Of a stretch of DNA of 64,000 nt, positions 37,431 to 48,994 are shown one piece after another (positions within the stretch are counted from its first letter, which is position 1; every line of letters begins with the position of its first letter). Both the position numbers and the translations under genes were made by a program. Location: NCBI GenBank assembly GCA_027186245.1, contig CP114499.1, positions 4,407,001 through 4,471,000 of the forward strand, given 5' to 3'. The notes beneath the pieces are model-generated. The model saw nothing but the letters and a program-made list of their open reading frames with translations, was not told the origin of the DNA and did not search any database. The stretch comes from Coriaria nepalensis. Lineage: Eukaryota > Streptophyta > Magnoliopsida > Cucurbitales > Coriariaceae.

Positions 37431-38186
37431 GATTGGCTCGAGTGTGGATAGGGTCAAATCTGCGGATGTTATGAGAAGAAATTTGGAGACCCGAAAAAGG
37501 CGGTCGTGAATTTAGCCGAATATTACCGGGCGATATGTGAAACTGTTGAGTAAGTGAGAATTGTATTAGCTGTGTCTTGATTTCATGGATTAACCTCAAA
37601 TGCAGTAATATGTCATGGTATATTTTGTTGGATAGTTATAAGTTATAACATATGCTGATCGAATCCCATCTCAAGGGTATTTCGACAGAGAGATGAATAA
37701 GAAATTCGGCAACACACAATTTCGTGTTCCGGATGCCAAAACACTCGAACCAGCTTATAAGGTAAGCAATTTCTTAAAGATCTATTCAGTTTATTATGAG
37801 GTAAATTAAACGAGATATTAACACTACAATTTAAGAATGCGTCATTTATCCAACTAAAAGAATAACGTCTTAGGAATGATATATACAAAAAATTCTCGAC
37901 GCAAGATATGAAACAAAAATTTATACCAGGAACGTGCCATCTTTTGTAGAGACGCCATAAAGATAAGGAAGGGAAATTGACAAGGGAAGAAGATCCTACA
38001 AGAAGTGATGTTTGGTTTTGGGTTTACAGGAATCGGAGGAGCCAAAGACAGTCCTCTATATTTTTGCGGTTCCATTAGCCACCTTGTTTCTCAAGCAGAC
38101 AGTAATCCCTCGTGCAATTCCTAATGAGATCTTCATCCCTGTCACCACTTTTGCCACTGTTTTCATTCCTGCTATAAACTCAACAA

Positions 38187-38606
38187 TTTTGATGAATAAA
38201 CTTAATTTGCTATTAAATTCGTGACTGCATAGCGGACAGTTTTTTGAGGTTGATTAATGAGCAAATTTGAAAGGGCAATTATAGACCATTCTGGGAAAAT
38301 GAGAAGTCTATTTGATGTGTCTTGAAGTCTAGTTTCTGATGGTTCAAGTTTCAAGTCGTTTGGAATTCCCTATAATAAGTTATTGTAGTTTTAGTAACCA
38401 AAGGTCAGATTTCACTATTGCTATTTAGAATTCTAGTTTTACATTTATGTTGTATACGAATTTCAAGAGTCTTAAGAGTCTATAAATAAAGTTGTATTCT
38501 GTTGTGAGAAAGGTGTGAGAGAGAAAAAAAATACAAGAAGATAGTTTGAATGATAAAAGAGTTTTGAAATTTATATCTCTTCTCTCCACCGAAATATATT
38601 AATAAA
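38187..38606 (+). repeat. 5' LTR of copia element
   Basis: It starts TTTTGATGAATAAAC, where the 3' LTR has TGTTGATGAATAAAC, so the canonical TG is mutated. It has AGTCTATAAATAAAG near 38474-38489 as a TATA region and ends just before the PBS. Confidence 0.88.
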
Positions 38607-38607
38607 T

Positions 38608-38619
38608 TGGTATCAGAGC
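38608..38619 (+). other. copia PBS, initiator Met tRNA
   Basis: TGGTATCAGAGC is an exact match to the usual plant PBS. It directly follows the 5' LTR. Confidence 0.9.
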
Positions 38620-38622
38620 CGA

Positions 38623-39522
38623 TGGCAAATTCCGGAAGAATGTCGGTGGGGGGTATGCCACTGCCACGATTGACGAAAGCCAGCTACAACCACTAGAGCA
38701 TCCAAATGCGAACACTACTCGGTGCCCAAGACGCATGGGAAGTAGTCGAAGAAGGTTTTGAAGAACCGGCTGTAAACACAGTTCAGACGACGAATCAGGC
38801 AAAGGCGTTGAAAGAAACGCAAATGAAGGACAATACAGTGTTATACATGCTGTTCCAAGCGGTTGGCGAGTCGAATTTTGAAAAGATACCGAGCGCAACA
38901 ACTGCGAAGGAAGCATGAGATACGTTGCAAAGCGTTTTCAAGGGGGCCGACCGAGTAAAGCAAGAAAGACTCCAAACTCTACGTGGCAAGTTGGAGGGTA
39001 TGAAGATGAAGGAGTCGGAAGGTGTATCCGACTACATCACGCGTGTGCAAACCGTGGTAAATCAGCTCAAGTGCAATGGTGAAATTCTAAAGGACTCAAG
39101 GGTCGTGGAGAAAATTCTGCGGTCGCTAACTGACAATTTCGAGAATGTCGTATGCGCCATCGAAGAGTCGAAGGACCTAGAGAAGCTAACTATTTATGAT
39201 CTTGCTGGGTCGCTAGAGGCACACGAGCAGCGCAAGAAGAAGAAGAACGAGTCGCTTGAGGAAGCATTGCAAGCCAAAGTGTCTATCAAAGATGAAAAGG
39301 TAATATACTCAAAACTTTCATGGTAGAGGGCGCGGCCATGGAGGTCGCAGCAATGCTCGCGGTGGTGGAGGCCGCAGTCGAGGTGGATACTATGAGGAGA
39401 AGGGGCAGTCAAGCCAACAAAATTGGCAAGGTAGAGGACGTGGTTGTGGGAGAGGCATCCGGTCAAATCACTCGAATGTCGAGTGCTATAAGTGTGGCAA
39501 ATACGGTCACTATGCAAAGGAC
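38623..39522 (+). pseudogene. copia gag with zinc knuckle, two W-to-stop changes
   Basis: The gag starts at the ATG at 38623 (MANSGRMSVGG). TAG at 38694-38696 stands where copia gags have Trp before SIQM. TGA at 38916-38918 stands where KEAW is expected. The helical capsid region continues to about 39326. A frameshift near 39310 precedes an Arg/Gly-rich stretch and a CCHC knuckle CYKCGKYGHYAKDC (about 39481-39522). A second knuckle CGKVGHYTKDC follows after a one-base loss near 39540. Confidence 0.9.
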
Positions 39523-40382
39523 TGCAAGTCTGACAAGTGTACAATTGCGGCAAGGTCGGGCATTACACAAAAGATTGCTATGCCGAGAAGAAAGTGGAGG
39601 AGAATACCAACCTTGTCATAGAGGATGAGACGAAAGAATGGTTTCTCATGATGGCATACAATGATATCAATACCGATAGCGACACAGTTTGGTACCTTGA
39701 CACCGGTGCAAGCAACCACATGTGCGGGCACAAGCACCTATTCAAGGAGATGCGAGAGGTTGAAGACGGACATGTGACGTTCGGAGACGCGTCAAAGATC
39801 CAAGTAAAAGGCCAAGGTACGGTTCACTATTTACAAAAAGGTGGTATGGAAGGGTCAATCGAGGATGTTTATTACGTACCTGATCTTAAGAGCAATATTT
39901 TGAGTATGGGGCAACTCATGGAGAAGGGATACTCGGTATTCATGAAAAACCCAGTACTACAATTAAAGGACAATCGAGAGCATTTGGTAGCACGAGTCAA
40001 AATGGCCAAAAATCACATGTACAAGCTCAACTTGCGAAACGTGTGGGAAAAATGTCTACAAGTCGACGAGGAAGACAAATCACAGTTGTGGCATCTAAGG
40101 TTCGGTCACCTTCATTATGGTGGCCTAAAGGAATTGGCCAAGAAGAACATGGTCCATGGGCTACCGAACATGGACTACACCACCAAGTTTTACGAAGGAT
40201 GTTTACTCGGTAAGCAAGCAAGGACTTCATTTCTAAAAAAGGCAGAATACCGTGCGAAAAAACCACTCGAGCTCATACATACCGACATTTGCGGACCGAT
40301 CACTCCAAAATCTTTTGGTGAAAAAGGTACTTTATTACATTTATTGATGACTACACTCGGAAAAAGGAGGTCTACTTTCTAA
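39523..40382 (+). pseudogene. copia protease and integrase N-terminal region
   Basis: The frame holds the second knuckle, the aspartic protease active site WYLDTGASNHM (about 39691-39722, DTG intact) and the integrase zinc-binding region LWHLRFGHLHYGGLKEL. At 40191-40193 the codon TAC gives YEGC where the HHCC finger needs CxxC, so the first Cys is lost. LELIHTDICGP marks the start of the catalytic core with its first Asp. A frameshift occurs near 40325. Confidence 0.92.
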
Positions 40383-41199
40383 AAGAAAAATTTAAAGCTC
40401 TAAATTCATTCAAGAAGTTCAAATTGTTGGTAGAAAAAACCACCGGCATGTTCATCAAAGCTATTAGGTTAGATAGAGGCGGGGGGAGTACACATCAACC
40501 GTCTTCACGAATTTTTGCAAGGAACAAGGCATCAAGCGATTCTTAACTGCACCATATTTGCCTCAACAAAACGGTGTGGCCGAGAGAAAGAATCAGACCA
40601 TTCTCGACATGGTCCGGTCGATGATGAAGAGCAAGAAATGGCCGAAGGAATTTTGGGCCAAAGCGGTGCTATGTGCAGTCTATGTGCAAAATCGATGCCC
40701 TCATGTAAAGTTGGAAGATCAAACACCGCAAGAAGCATGGAGCGGACAAAAACCAACAATGTCTCACTTAAAGGTGTTCGGTAGTGTGGCTTACGTGCAT
40801 GTACCGGATCAAAGAAGGACCAAGCTCGATGACAAAAGCAAAAGGTACATCTTTATCGGTTATGATGAAAAGACAAAAGGTTTCAAGTTGTTTGATCCAA
40901 TAGAGAAGAAGGTAGTAGTAAACGAGTCAAGTTCGTGGGATTGGGAAAATTCAACGGAGGTGATATTCGAGAAAAAAGAATCATTTACCGGTACAATCAC
41001 TACACCAACAAACACTCCGATAAATCCACCAACAATCAATGACGAAGATGAGCCAAGACAGCTAAGGATGCGAAGCATGCAAGATTTGTACGACTCAACA
41101 AGTGAGGTACATTTAATTTGTCTTTTGGCAGATGCCGAAACAATTACATTTGAGGAAGCGGTACAAAATGAGAAGGGGCAAGTAGCCATGAATGAATAA
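40383..41199 (+). pseudogene. copia integrase core and C-terminal region
   Basis: After frameshifts near 40325 and 40480, the frame at 40558-41199 has [20 protein letters not shown], holding the third acidic residue of the DDE core, and the [20 protein letters not shown] region. It stops with TAA at 41197-41199. A TGA at 41215-41217 replaces Trp a few codons on. Confidence 0.9.
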
Positions 41200-41219
41200 A
41201 TAAAAACAATCGAGTGAAA

Positions 41220-42695
41220 CCAAACTTGGGAGCTGGTTGAATTTCCAAAAGGAAGTAAGCTCATAGGAGTAAAATGGGTATAGAAAAAGAAGATGAACGC
41301 TCAAGGTGAGATCGAACGGTACAAGGCAAGGCTAGTTGCAAAGGGCTACCGACAAAAGTGGGGATAAACTATGATAAAGTTTTTGCCCCAGTTACAAGAA
41401 TGGAGACGATTCGCCTTCTCATTGCTCAAACAGCTCAATTCAAATGGAAAATCTTTCAAATGGATGTCAAGTCAGCATTTCTGAATGGCGTGCTAGAAGA
41501 AGAGATGTACGTGGAGCAACCACCTGGGTACATGAAAATTGGGGAAGAAAAGAGGGTACTGAAATTGAAGAAGGCACTTTATGGATTGAAACAAGCACCT
41601 CACTCTTGGAATACCCGCATCGACACTTACTTCAAGAACAACGGGTTTATTCAATGTCCATATGAGCATGCACTATACGTGAAAAAGAATGAAGGTAATT
41701 TGCTCTTTGTCGCTCTTTATGTTAATGACCTCATTTTTATGGGGAATAATAGTGAAATGATAGAGGAATTTAAAAGAGTGATGACTCGAGAATTCCAGAT
41801 GACGGACTTGGGTTTGATGAAGTACTTTCTTGGTCTGGAGGTTAGACAAGAAAAGGCTGGGATTTTTGTGTTACAAGAAACATATGCAAAAGAAGTTCTA
41901 AAACGGAACAAAATGGCGGATTGCAACCCGGTATTCACACCAATGGAACCCGGGGTGAAACTTTCTAAGTTTGACGGTGGAGAACGAGTAGATGCGACCA
42001 AATACCGAAGTCTGGTTAGGAGTCTTCGCTATCTCACATGCATAAGGCCAGACATTTCTTATAGCATTGGAGTTGTAAGTCGATTCATAGAGGAGCCGAT
42101 CTACACGCATTTAAAAGCGGTAAAGAGAATTTTACGGTATATTTGGGTAACTGAATCCCTTGGGTTATTCTACACCAAAACTGAATATTTCATGCTAGTG
42201 GGATATTCTGATAGCGATTGGTGCGGTGACATGGATGATCGAAAGAGTACATCGGGATATGTGTTTTTTTTGGGGGACACGACATTCACTTGGTTGTCGA
42301 AGAAACAACTAGTCGTGACACTCTCTACGTGTAAAGCAGAGTATGTGGCAGTAGGAGGGTGTGTGTGTCATGTGATCTAGTTGAGAAAATTACTTAAGGA
42401 GCTAAATTTTACTCAAGAGAAGGCCACACAAATTTACTTGGACAGTAGATCAGCGATCAAATTGGCAAAGAATCCTGTTCATCATGAAAGAAGCAAGCAT
42501 ATTGACCTGAAGTTCCATTTCATCCGAGAGCACGTGAAGGAAAAAGAGATAGAACTGGTGCATGTGAAAAGCGATGACCAAGCAGCTGATATCTTTACAA
42601 AGCCACTGTCCACAAGACTATTTGAGAAAATGAAAAATCTACTCGGCATGAAGGATAGAGGAGAATTAATTTTAAGGAGGGGTGTTGATGAATAA
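41220..42695 (+). pseudogene. copia reverse transcriptase and RNase H
   Basis: RT blocks are clear: VFAPVTRMETIRLLIA, QMDVKSAFLNG, LKKALYGLKQAP. The catalytic box reads YVNDLIF (41718-41738) instead of YVDD, an Asp-to-Asn change at 41724-41726. RNase H follows with GYSDSDWCGDMDDRKSTSG. TAG at 42378-42380 replaces a conserved Trp. The last frame ends at 42695, inside the 3' LTR, as is usual. The frame before 41358 contains further stops. Confidence 0.95.
42673..42682 (+). other. copia polypurine tract
   Basis: A purine-rich run (TAAGGAGGGG) lies directly before the 3' LTR. It is the expected plus-strand primer site. Confidence 0.75.
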
Positions 42696-43111
42696 ACTTA
42701 ATTTGCTATTAAATTCGTGACTGTATAGTGGACAGTTTTTTTAGGCTGATTAATAAGCGAATTTGAAAGGGAAATTCTAGATCATTCTTGGCAAATGAGG
42801 AGTCTATTTGATGTGTCTTGAAGTATAGTTTCTGATGGTTCAAGTTTCAAGTCGTTTGGAGTTCCCTATAATAAGTTATTGCAGTTTTTATAACCAAATG
42901 TCAGATTTAACTATTGCTGTTTAGAATTTTGATTTTATATTTATGTTGTATATGAATTTCAAGAGTATTAAGAGTATATAAATAAAGTTGTATTCTGTTG
43001 TGAGAAAGGTGTGAGAGAGAAAAAAAAAAATACAAAAAGATAGTTTGAATAATAAATTTTTTTTAAGATTTATATCTCTTCCCATCACCAAAATATATCA
43101 TATTATTAACA
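42683..43111 (+). repeat. 3' LTR of copia element
   Basis: It starts TGTTGATGAATAAAC and ends ATTATTAACA, and is a close direct repeat of 38187-38606. AACAA follows at 43112-43116. Confidence 0.9.
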
Positions 43112-43632
43112 AACAATATATGAAACACGATCAATGGCTGCAATCGCTGTATCATATGTGTACTATTTTCCCTACGTAAATATGTAAATATGTATAAATA
43201 TGTAACTCGGTGTCTTTCACTTTTCCTAGATTTTGACGAAGCTATAAACAATACAATATAAGTCAATGTATTGTACTTCAAGATTTGGATTGGGTCAGAC
43301 GATTGGGATTTAATTTTATTCAATCTCAACAGGAGTCTGATCCGGACATATGCTGTTTGGACCGGATGCAAATCTGTATTTCTATAGCAAGTTAATCATC
43401 AAAGACAAACGAACTACATGTCTAGGTATTATTTTTCTATCGGTGGACTAATCCTGAATGTTTATTTCGGATGGATTCCACGCCATTTTTAGACATAGCT
43501 ACGAGCTAACGTAAACCTCGCTTCCATTCCGCGTTGATTCTCAACCCAGTTAAGTCAAGAAACATATCCAGCTAAAATAGAAACATCTCCCTTTGACTCT
43601 GGCCTGTCTCGCCAAATGTCTTGCCTTTTAAT

Positions 43633-43967
43633 TGTAGGAGATGATACTAGATTGATAAATAAACTTTATTAATATTCTTCATAACCTAACGCACAAGTGC
43701 CCTCTACACTTATATAGAAGATGCAGATATCATGAAAGTATAAAATAAGGGAATACTAACAAAGTAATAAAAACTAACTATTAGATAATACTACTAATAA
43801 CTAAAGATAATACTAATAGATAACTAAAGATATTAAACAAAACATACAGCAACTAATAATTCTAACTTAAGTCCATGTGAGTCATGTTTGCATACAAGTT
43901 AGTAACCTGAGTCTTGAGTTCACATGTGATGTCAGATTATTATGTCTCGACCTATTTTTTTCCTACA
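43633..43967 (-). repeat. probable solo LTR, minus orientation
   Basis: The 335-bp block starts TGTAGGAGAT and ends TTTTCCTACA, so its ends are inverted and follow TG...CA. On the minus strand it has CTATATAAGTG (TATA region) and, downstream, AATAAAG, in LTR order. No internal region or clear target duplication is seen. Confidence 0.5.
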
Positions 43968-44574
43968 GCCCATCATGGAGTTAATGACTATTCTTTCGTT
44001 GAAGCTGATATGTTCTTTCACAAGATGAGGAAGAGAACTTCAACAAGAGGTTTTGCCTATTGACTTCTTCCCAAAGATTAATGATGTGGGTTTTTTGAAT
44101 GGTTTTGGATTCAGTTTAATTCACCAGTTAAAATATGATATATCATTTAAAATAATGTCAACTCATTTGTTTTAAATGATTTGGCACATGATTTTAACTA
44201 GTAGACTACCCAAATATGTATCCTCATATAAAAGAAGATTAACAAAATCACACTCATAATATCCTGATAGAATTGTGAATAGTTTCTTTTTCCTTTGTAA
44301 TTTTGCATGTTAGGGTTTTGATTGTGAATTGAATAAAATCATATCGGTTTTGACAGAAACTTCTATGAATGAATGCTCTTCCTTCATTGAACATTTGGTT
44401 TTGTTGTATAATTTTTCCTCTCTGGTCAGTGAAAATGCAATAGTTTTATTCTATGACACGATAATATAAGGATATGGAGCTCGAAGCTCCATAAGGTTTG
44501 GAGCTCAAGCTCAATGGTGATGGGTTGGAAAATGAAACAAAATAATAGTTAAGGGGAATAATGATGCAGCACGG
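43968..44574. other. spacer without recognised gene
   Basis: There is no supported ORF. Sequence is moderately AT-rich and probably retroelement-derived. Confidence 0.45.
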
Positions 44575-46320
44575 AAGTGCAAAATGAAACATAAAGATAA
44601 TTAATTCATGTTAGTAAAATATATAAGTGAACATTTGTTCAAAATTTGCTTGAACATACATTAAACGGCCCTAAAATCCACTAGAGAAAATAATTCTAAA
44701 AATTTAGAAGTTTAATTTTTAATTATATAAAAAAAATGCTCTTTAAAACCATAAACTCTTTATTTATAGATAAATATGTAGAAACCCTAACAATTAAGAC
44801 TCCTACGTAGAGTATACTTGAAATAAAAATAATAATAACATTAGAAATATTAATAGATTATGACTTATATCTAAAATATAATTGAAATAAAATAAAACTA
44901 CGAAAAATACCTTAAAGAATAACAAAAATAGAAAAATCAATTCTCGTTCCTTATAATTCTCTTCCTTTTCAAAATTGAGTGACTACTTGAATATTGAAAT
45001 CGTCCATCCTAGATGAAAAAATATTTTGAATATGTAACAATCTTCAAAATTCCCATGAAGTCAGTTTCTAATATTACCTTCATGCCGATGACTTTTTCTT
45101 GAATCTCCAAGTGATTTGTTATTTCGATTAAAGGTTACACACTCAAATTTAATTCAAACTTATCAACTATAGTAAAATCAATGTGTAGAAATTCAATGCT
45201 TTTCAAATAATCTCAACTTTATGTATTTTATTTATCTTCTTTTCTCTCAATCGTTTATTAATCTCAACTTCTTGGATTTTGATTTCTTCATGATCATTAT
45301 CTTGAATTTAGATTTTGTTATCCTCTTGCAAGGTTTCATTGGTAGCCTCAATCAAATTTCCTTAAATTTCTTTTTATAGAATTTGTGCATTTGTATCTTT
45401 GACAAAAGCTGATTTTTTGTTTAGTCTTCGTTAGAAGTTTTCTCTTCAATTTTAGAAGTTTTGGGTATACTTTCTGATGAAACAACTTTAAAAATTTTAC
45501 ATTACCAATGAAATGTATAGGAATTATCTCTACCAATATATATAACATTTACATCAAACTGCTATGGTTTACCCAATAAAATAGGACATGCGTCTATTTG
45601 AACATCACATATTAGTTGCAATTTATAAATTTTTCCTATAGATAGAGGTACCTTACAAATTTGAATTATTTGAATAGATTGTCCATTCTTATTCTAACTA
45701 ATCTCATAAGGAGGTTCTATTGGCAACTTCAGATGGTCTACTAGCTTCTGGGTGACCATATTCTCATAACTGTAACTGTCTATGATCATGTTACAAACGA
45801 CTTGATCTACTCGACACTTAACATGAAATACTTTTCTACAATAAGTCAAGTCCTCTTGTTGCAGAAACTCTCTCATTATAATTCAATCTCTTACAAGAGG
45901 TTGTCTCAATTTGTAGCATTCATCCAACAAACTTTACCACTAGGCTCCAGATCTTCCCTTTAGTTCGAACTTAACTAGTGTGACTTTGAGTTCTTCACTA
46001 ATCACTGTAATATGAAAAATCTCTCTACCTTATTCAACCAGTCAAGAAAAGCCTCAACGTCTAGGCTTCCATTTAATACATGAATCCCTTTCATCTTTAT
46101 GTCTAAGGTTTCAAAACGATCGTCACCCATGTACCACTTGACGTAGGACATAAATGCAAATAGAAATGAAAAGGAAAACTAACTCATGTTCGTAAAACAC
46201 ACAAACAAGTCTTTACTCGAAATAGCTTGAATGAATGTTAAACAATCCAGGAATCCACTATAGGAAATAATTCTAAAAATTCAGAAGTTTAATTTTTATT
46301 TATCATCTGGAGAATTTTTT
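44575..46320 (-). mobile_element. Ty3/gypsy fragment, minus strand, with LTR-like ends
   Basis: Similar blocks occur at 44575-44735 and 46165-46305 (shared CTCATGTT/TTCATGTT, GCTTGAA, AATAATTCTAAAAATT, AGAAGTTTAATTTTTA), consistent with two truncated LTRs. Between them the minus strand carries gag and protease remnants. RT and integrase are absent. Confidence 0.65.
45348..46140 (-). pseudogene. gypsy gag-protease remnant
   Basis: Minus-strand 45876-45694 encodes EDLTYCRKVFHVKCRVDQVV, then IDSYSYENMVTQKLVDHLKL. This is the protease of a plant gypsy element in which D-S-G reads D-S-Y. Upstream (45990-46140) a LNGSLDVEAFLDWLNKVE block matches gag. The downstream frame 45548-45348 is the Lys-rich linker that usually follows. 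Confidence 0.75.
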
Positions 46321-46329
46321 TGAGTATAT

Positions 46330-46683
46330 ATTATTTACGATAGATCGGTTAATATCAATTGTACGAAAGGTTGATATGATAGTTATGTTTGAGTAAACCA
46401 GATTTGATTCAACTGATCTGACCGACCTAACTTAAGTCGGTTGGATCTGTTAAACTACAGAGGCTATTCAATAGGGTCGTACTGATGGGATCAAGATTGA
46501 TTCAGATTTACGATTCGACCTATTAATGTGGTTTTCTAGGTGATGACTTGGAGAAGCTCTGTCAATAGTATGCCCAATTCGGAACCTTTTAGTTTGCAAA
46601 GAAAATAAGCAAAGATAGCACTAGGGTGAGATTTCGGGGAATCCCCTCCAATACAACATATAAGGAAACTTGCACATGTGGGT
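46330..46683. repeat. dispersed repeat, copy 1 (partner at 55250-55545)
   Basis: It shares GGTCGTACTGAT/GGATCGTACTGAT, AGGTGATGACTTGGA, CAATAGTATGCCCAATT and AATCCCCTCCAATAC in the same order with the later copy. It joins directly to copia integrase sequence at its right end. Confidence 0.75.
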
Positions 46684-48310
46684 GAAGTATACAAATGTGG
46701 TAGAAACAGAAAGTGAAAGGAGGATTAAAACTTTCATATCAGACAATGGAGGAGAGTACACCTCCATACAATTCAAAGCTTATCTTGAAGAGCATGGGAT
46801 CAAGCACCAACTCATTGTGCCTTACACCTCTCAACAGAATGGCGTGTTTAAAAGGAAAAATAGAACTATCATGGAGATGGTGAGAAGCATGATGGCTAAG
46901 AAGAAGGTGTCGAGAAAGTTATGGGCAGAGGCAACAAGCACAATAGTATACTTGTTGAATTTCTTGCCAACAAAAGCTGTGGATGGCAAGACTCTTTATG
47001 AAGCCTGGACCAAAGTAAAGCCTTCTGTAACTCACCTCAAAGTATTTGGTTCTCCCTACTTTATGCATATTCTAGAAGAAAAGAGAGATAAACTCTCTGT
47101 GAAGGCAGAAAAATGAGTTTTCATAAGCTACAGTCTGACATCAAAGGCCTATAGAATATTCAATCATAATTTGAAGAAAGTCTCTGTATGTAGAAATATT
47201 GTGATGGATGAACAAGAGATCTTCGAATGGGATGAAGAAGTAAATCAAGAGGAGTTGCTTGAATCTCTTAAAAAAGATCATAATTTGACTCCTGAATTAG
47301 AGCATGATAAAGACTTTGATGATGAGCCAATAAATCAAAGATTCAGAGATTTGGGAGATATCTATCAAAAGTATGTAGTCGCACTCTCTAAGCCAACCTA
47401 CTTTCATGAAGCTCAATGTGATGATAGATGAAAGAAAGCCATGGTGGATGAGTTGGAAATGATTAAGAAGAATAAGACTTGGATTCTTTTTGACAAATCT
47501 GAAGGGAATAAAGTCATTGGTCTAAAGTGGATTTTCAAGCTCAAGTTGAATGCTGACAGCTCAATCAACAAGTTCAAAGTTTTATTAGTTGTGAAAGGGT
47601 ATACTCAATAGTATAGGGTATATTGATACATTTTCCCTAGTGGCAAGACTGGATACAATCAGGCTACTTATAGCCTTGGCTGCTAGAAAAAGTTGATCAA
47701 TTCACCACTAGATGTGAAGTCAGCTTTTTTTAAATGGAATTTTGAAGGAAGAAGTCTATGTGGACCAACCGGAAGGGTTTGAAATCAAGAATGGGGAATC
47801 CAAGGTTTACAAATTGAAGAAGGCCTTGTATGGATTGAAGCAAGTCCCTAGGACAGAGTATAGTAGAATTGATTTACATATGTGCAATTAAGAATTCAAG
47901 AGGAGTGAAAGTGATCCAACTCTCTACATTAAGAAGTCAGGTGAATTCTTTCTTATAATTTCAATTTATGTTGATGATTTGCTTGTCACTGGTAATGCTC
48001 ACAGTATGATAGAAAAATTCAAAGAAGAGATGAAGCTTGAATTTGAAATGAGTGATTTGGGGTTTATGAACTTTTTTTGGGGAATGGAAGTGTTTCAAGG
48101 ACCTAAGAGTATCTTAATATCTCAAGAGAAGTATTCAAGGTCCTTAGTTAAGAAATTTAAAATGGAGATGAGTAATCCTATTTCAACCCCTATGATAGCA
48201 AATGAAAAACTTAGGAAAGAGGATGGATCAACAAGAGTAGAGGAAACAATGTATATAAGCCTAATTTGAGGTTTGATGTACCTCACTACTACCTCTGGCA
48301 ACCCACAAGT
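46684..48310 (+). pseudogene. second copia pol fragment (integrase to RT)
   Basis: Integrase core RIKTFISDNGGEYTSIQF and QQNGVFKRKNRTIMEMVRSM begin the fragment. The RT part includes KWIFKLKLNADSSINKFKVL, DVKSAFF and an intact catalytic YVDDLLVTG near 47967-47993. Frameshifts and stops separate 47116, 47431 and 47979. It ends in RT/RNase H near 48300, next to its 3' LTR; gag, protease and the 5' LTR are missing. Confidence 0.88.
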
Positions 48311-48362
48311 TCGAGCACTTCAGATCCAAGATTGGTGTAATGAGCAATTGCATTAAGGAGGG

Positions 48363-48994
48363 TGTTTGATGTCATGATCTTGCTTAAATGGAAGATGATC
48401 CAAAAATTGTTGACTTTTTGTTTGGTTCATTTTTTGTGTTGACTTCTTAGGAAGAAGCAAGCTTAGATCATTACAAACTTGAGAGATCAAGTTTCATGTG
48501 ATTTGGTTCACTAGAAGTCAAGTTTGAGCTTCAATTTTATTTTAATGATCTATTGCCAGTTTTGAAATTAATTATGATCTTGGCTGGTTCAATCCCTTTG
48601 TTTGTACATTGGAACAAGTTTCAATTGTTGTTAGCTTGTTGGAGGAGCTTCGTACGAATTCAGAATGAAGATGGAGGCCTTTTTTGGTTCTCTGACAGTG
48701 AAGTGGTTTGAGAAATCTAGTTTTTTTTTGGTTTTTTAGTCCTTGTCTGTTTTTTATTATAAGTGCCAATGCTCTTGTTAAGTGTAAGTATTATATATGT
48801 TTTTGTGTGACCATTTAATGATGCACTATTATTGTACTTTGTTTATGAATGTATGTTTGTATTTAATTAAGTTCTGATCAATGAAAAATAGGTTGAAGTT
48901 TTACTATATTGCCTCTCTTCCTCTGTTTTTCTGGTTTTGCTGCTCTTATGTTCTTGAGGTGGCACATTTTGTGTTTGTCACGTTAATTCTAACA
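48363..48994 (+). repeat. 3' LTR of the second copia fragment
   Basis: A purine tract AAGGAGGG precedes TGTTTGATGTCATG at 48363, and the block ends TTAATTCTAACA at 48994 (632 bp, TG...CA). It contains a promoter-like and polyadenylation-like AT-rich core near 48780-48895. No 5' partner is in the window. Confidence 0.65.

Larger units (their letters stand above)
38187..43111 (+). mobile_element. complete Ty1/copia retrotransposon with TSD AACAA, coding region dead
   Basis: LTRs at 38187-38606 and 42683-43111 bound the element, and AACAA flanks it at 38182-38186 and 43112-43116. The order gag, zinc knuckle, protease, integrase, RT, RNase H is Ty1/copia. A PBS for initiator Met tRNA and a polypurine tract are present. 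Many stops and frameshifts disable the polyprotein. The element interrupts an open host exon. Confidence 0.95.
37440..43187 (+). pseudogene. unrecognised host gene, last exon split by copia insertion
   Basis: Exon-like pieces on the plus strand are: about 37460-37552 (CGCYEKKFGDPKKAVVNLAE..., stops upstream); about 37640-37761 (ADRIPSQGYFDREMNKKFGN..., ending AAG before a strong GTAAGC donor); and 38030-38186 after a good TTTACAG acceptor. The last frame is stopped only by the copia element. When the element and one target copy are ignored, the frame continues through 43117-43187 to a TAA, giving about 75 residues. It is strongly hydrophobic (VLYIFAVPLATLFL; FIPVTTFATVFIPA; MAAIAVSYVYYFPY), suggesting two or three membrane segments. 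I do not recognise the family. It could instead be chance open sequence. Confidence 0.45.

Noticed and set aside
39320..39628. 102-codon plus-strand frame in copia gag
   Set aside because: It is the wrong frame of the Arg/Gly-rich and zinc-knuckle region; the real frame carries the CCHC knuckle.
46684..48310. Possible active copia RT because YVDD is intact
   Set aside because: Stops and frameshifts lie on both sides, and gag, protease and the 5' LTR are missing.
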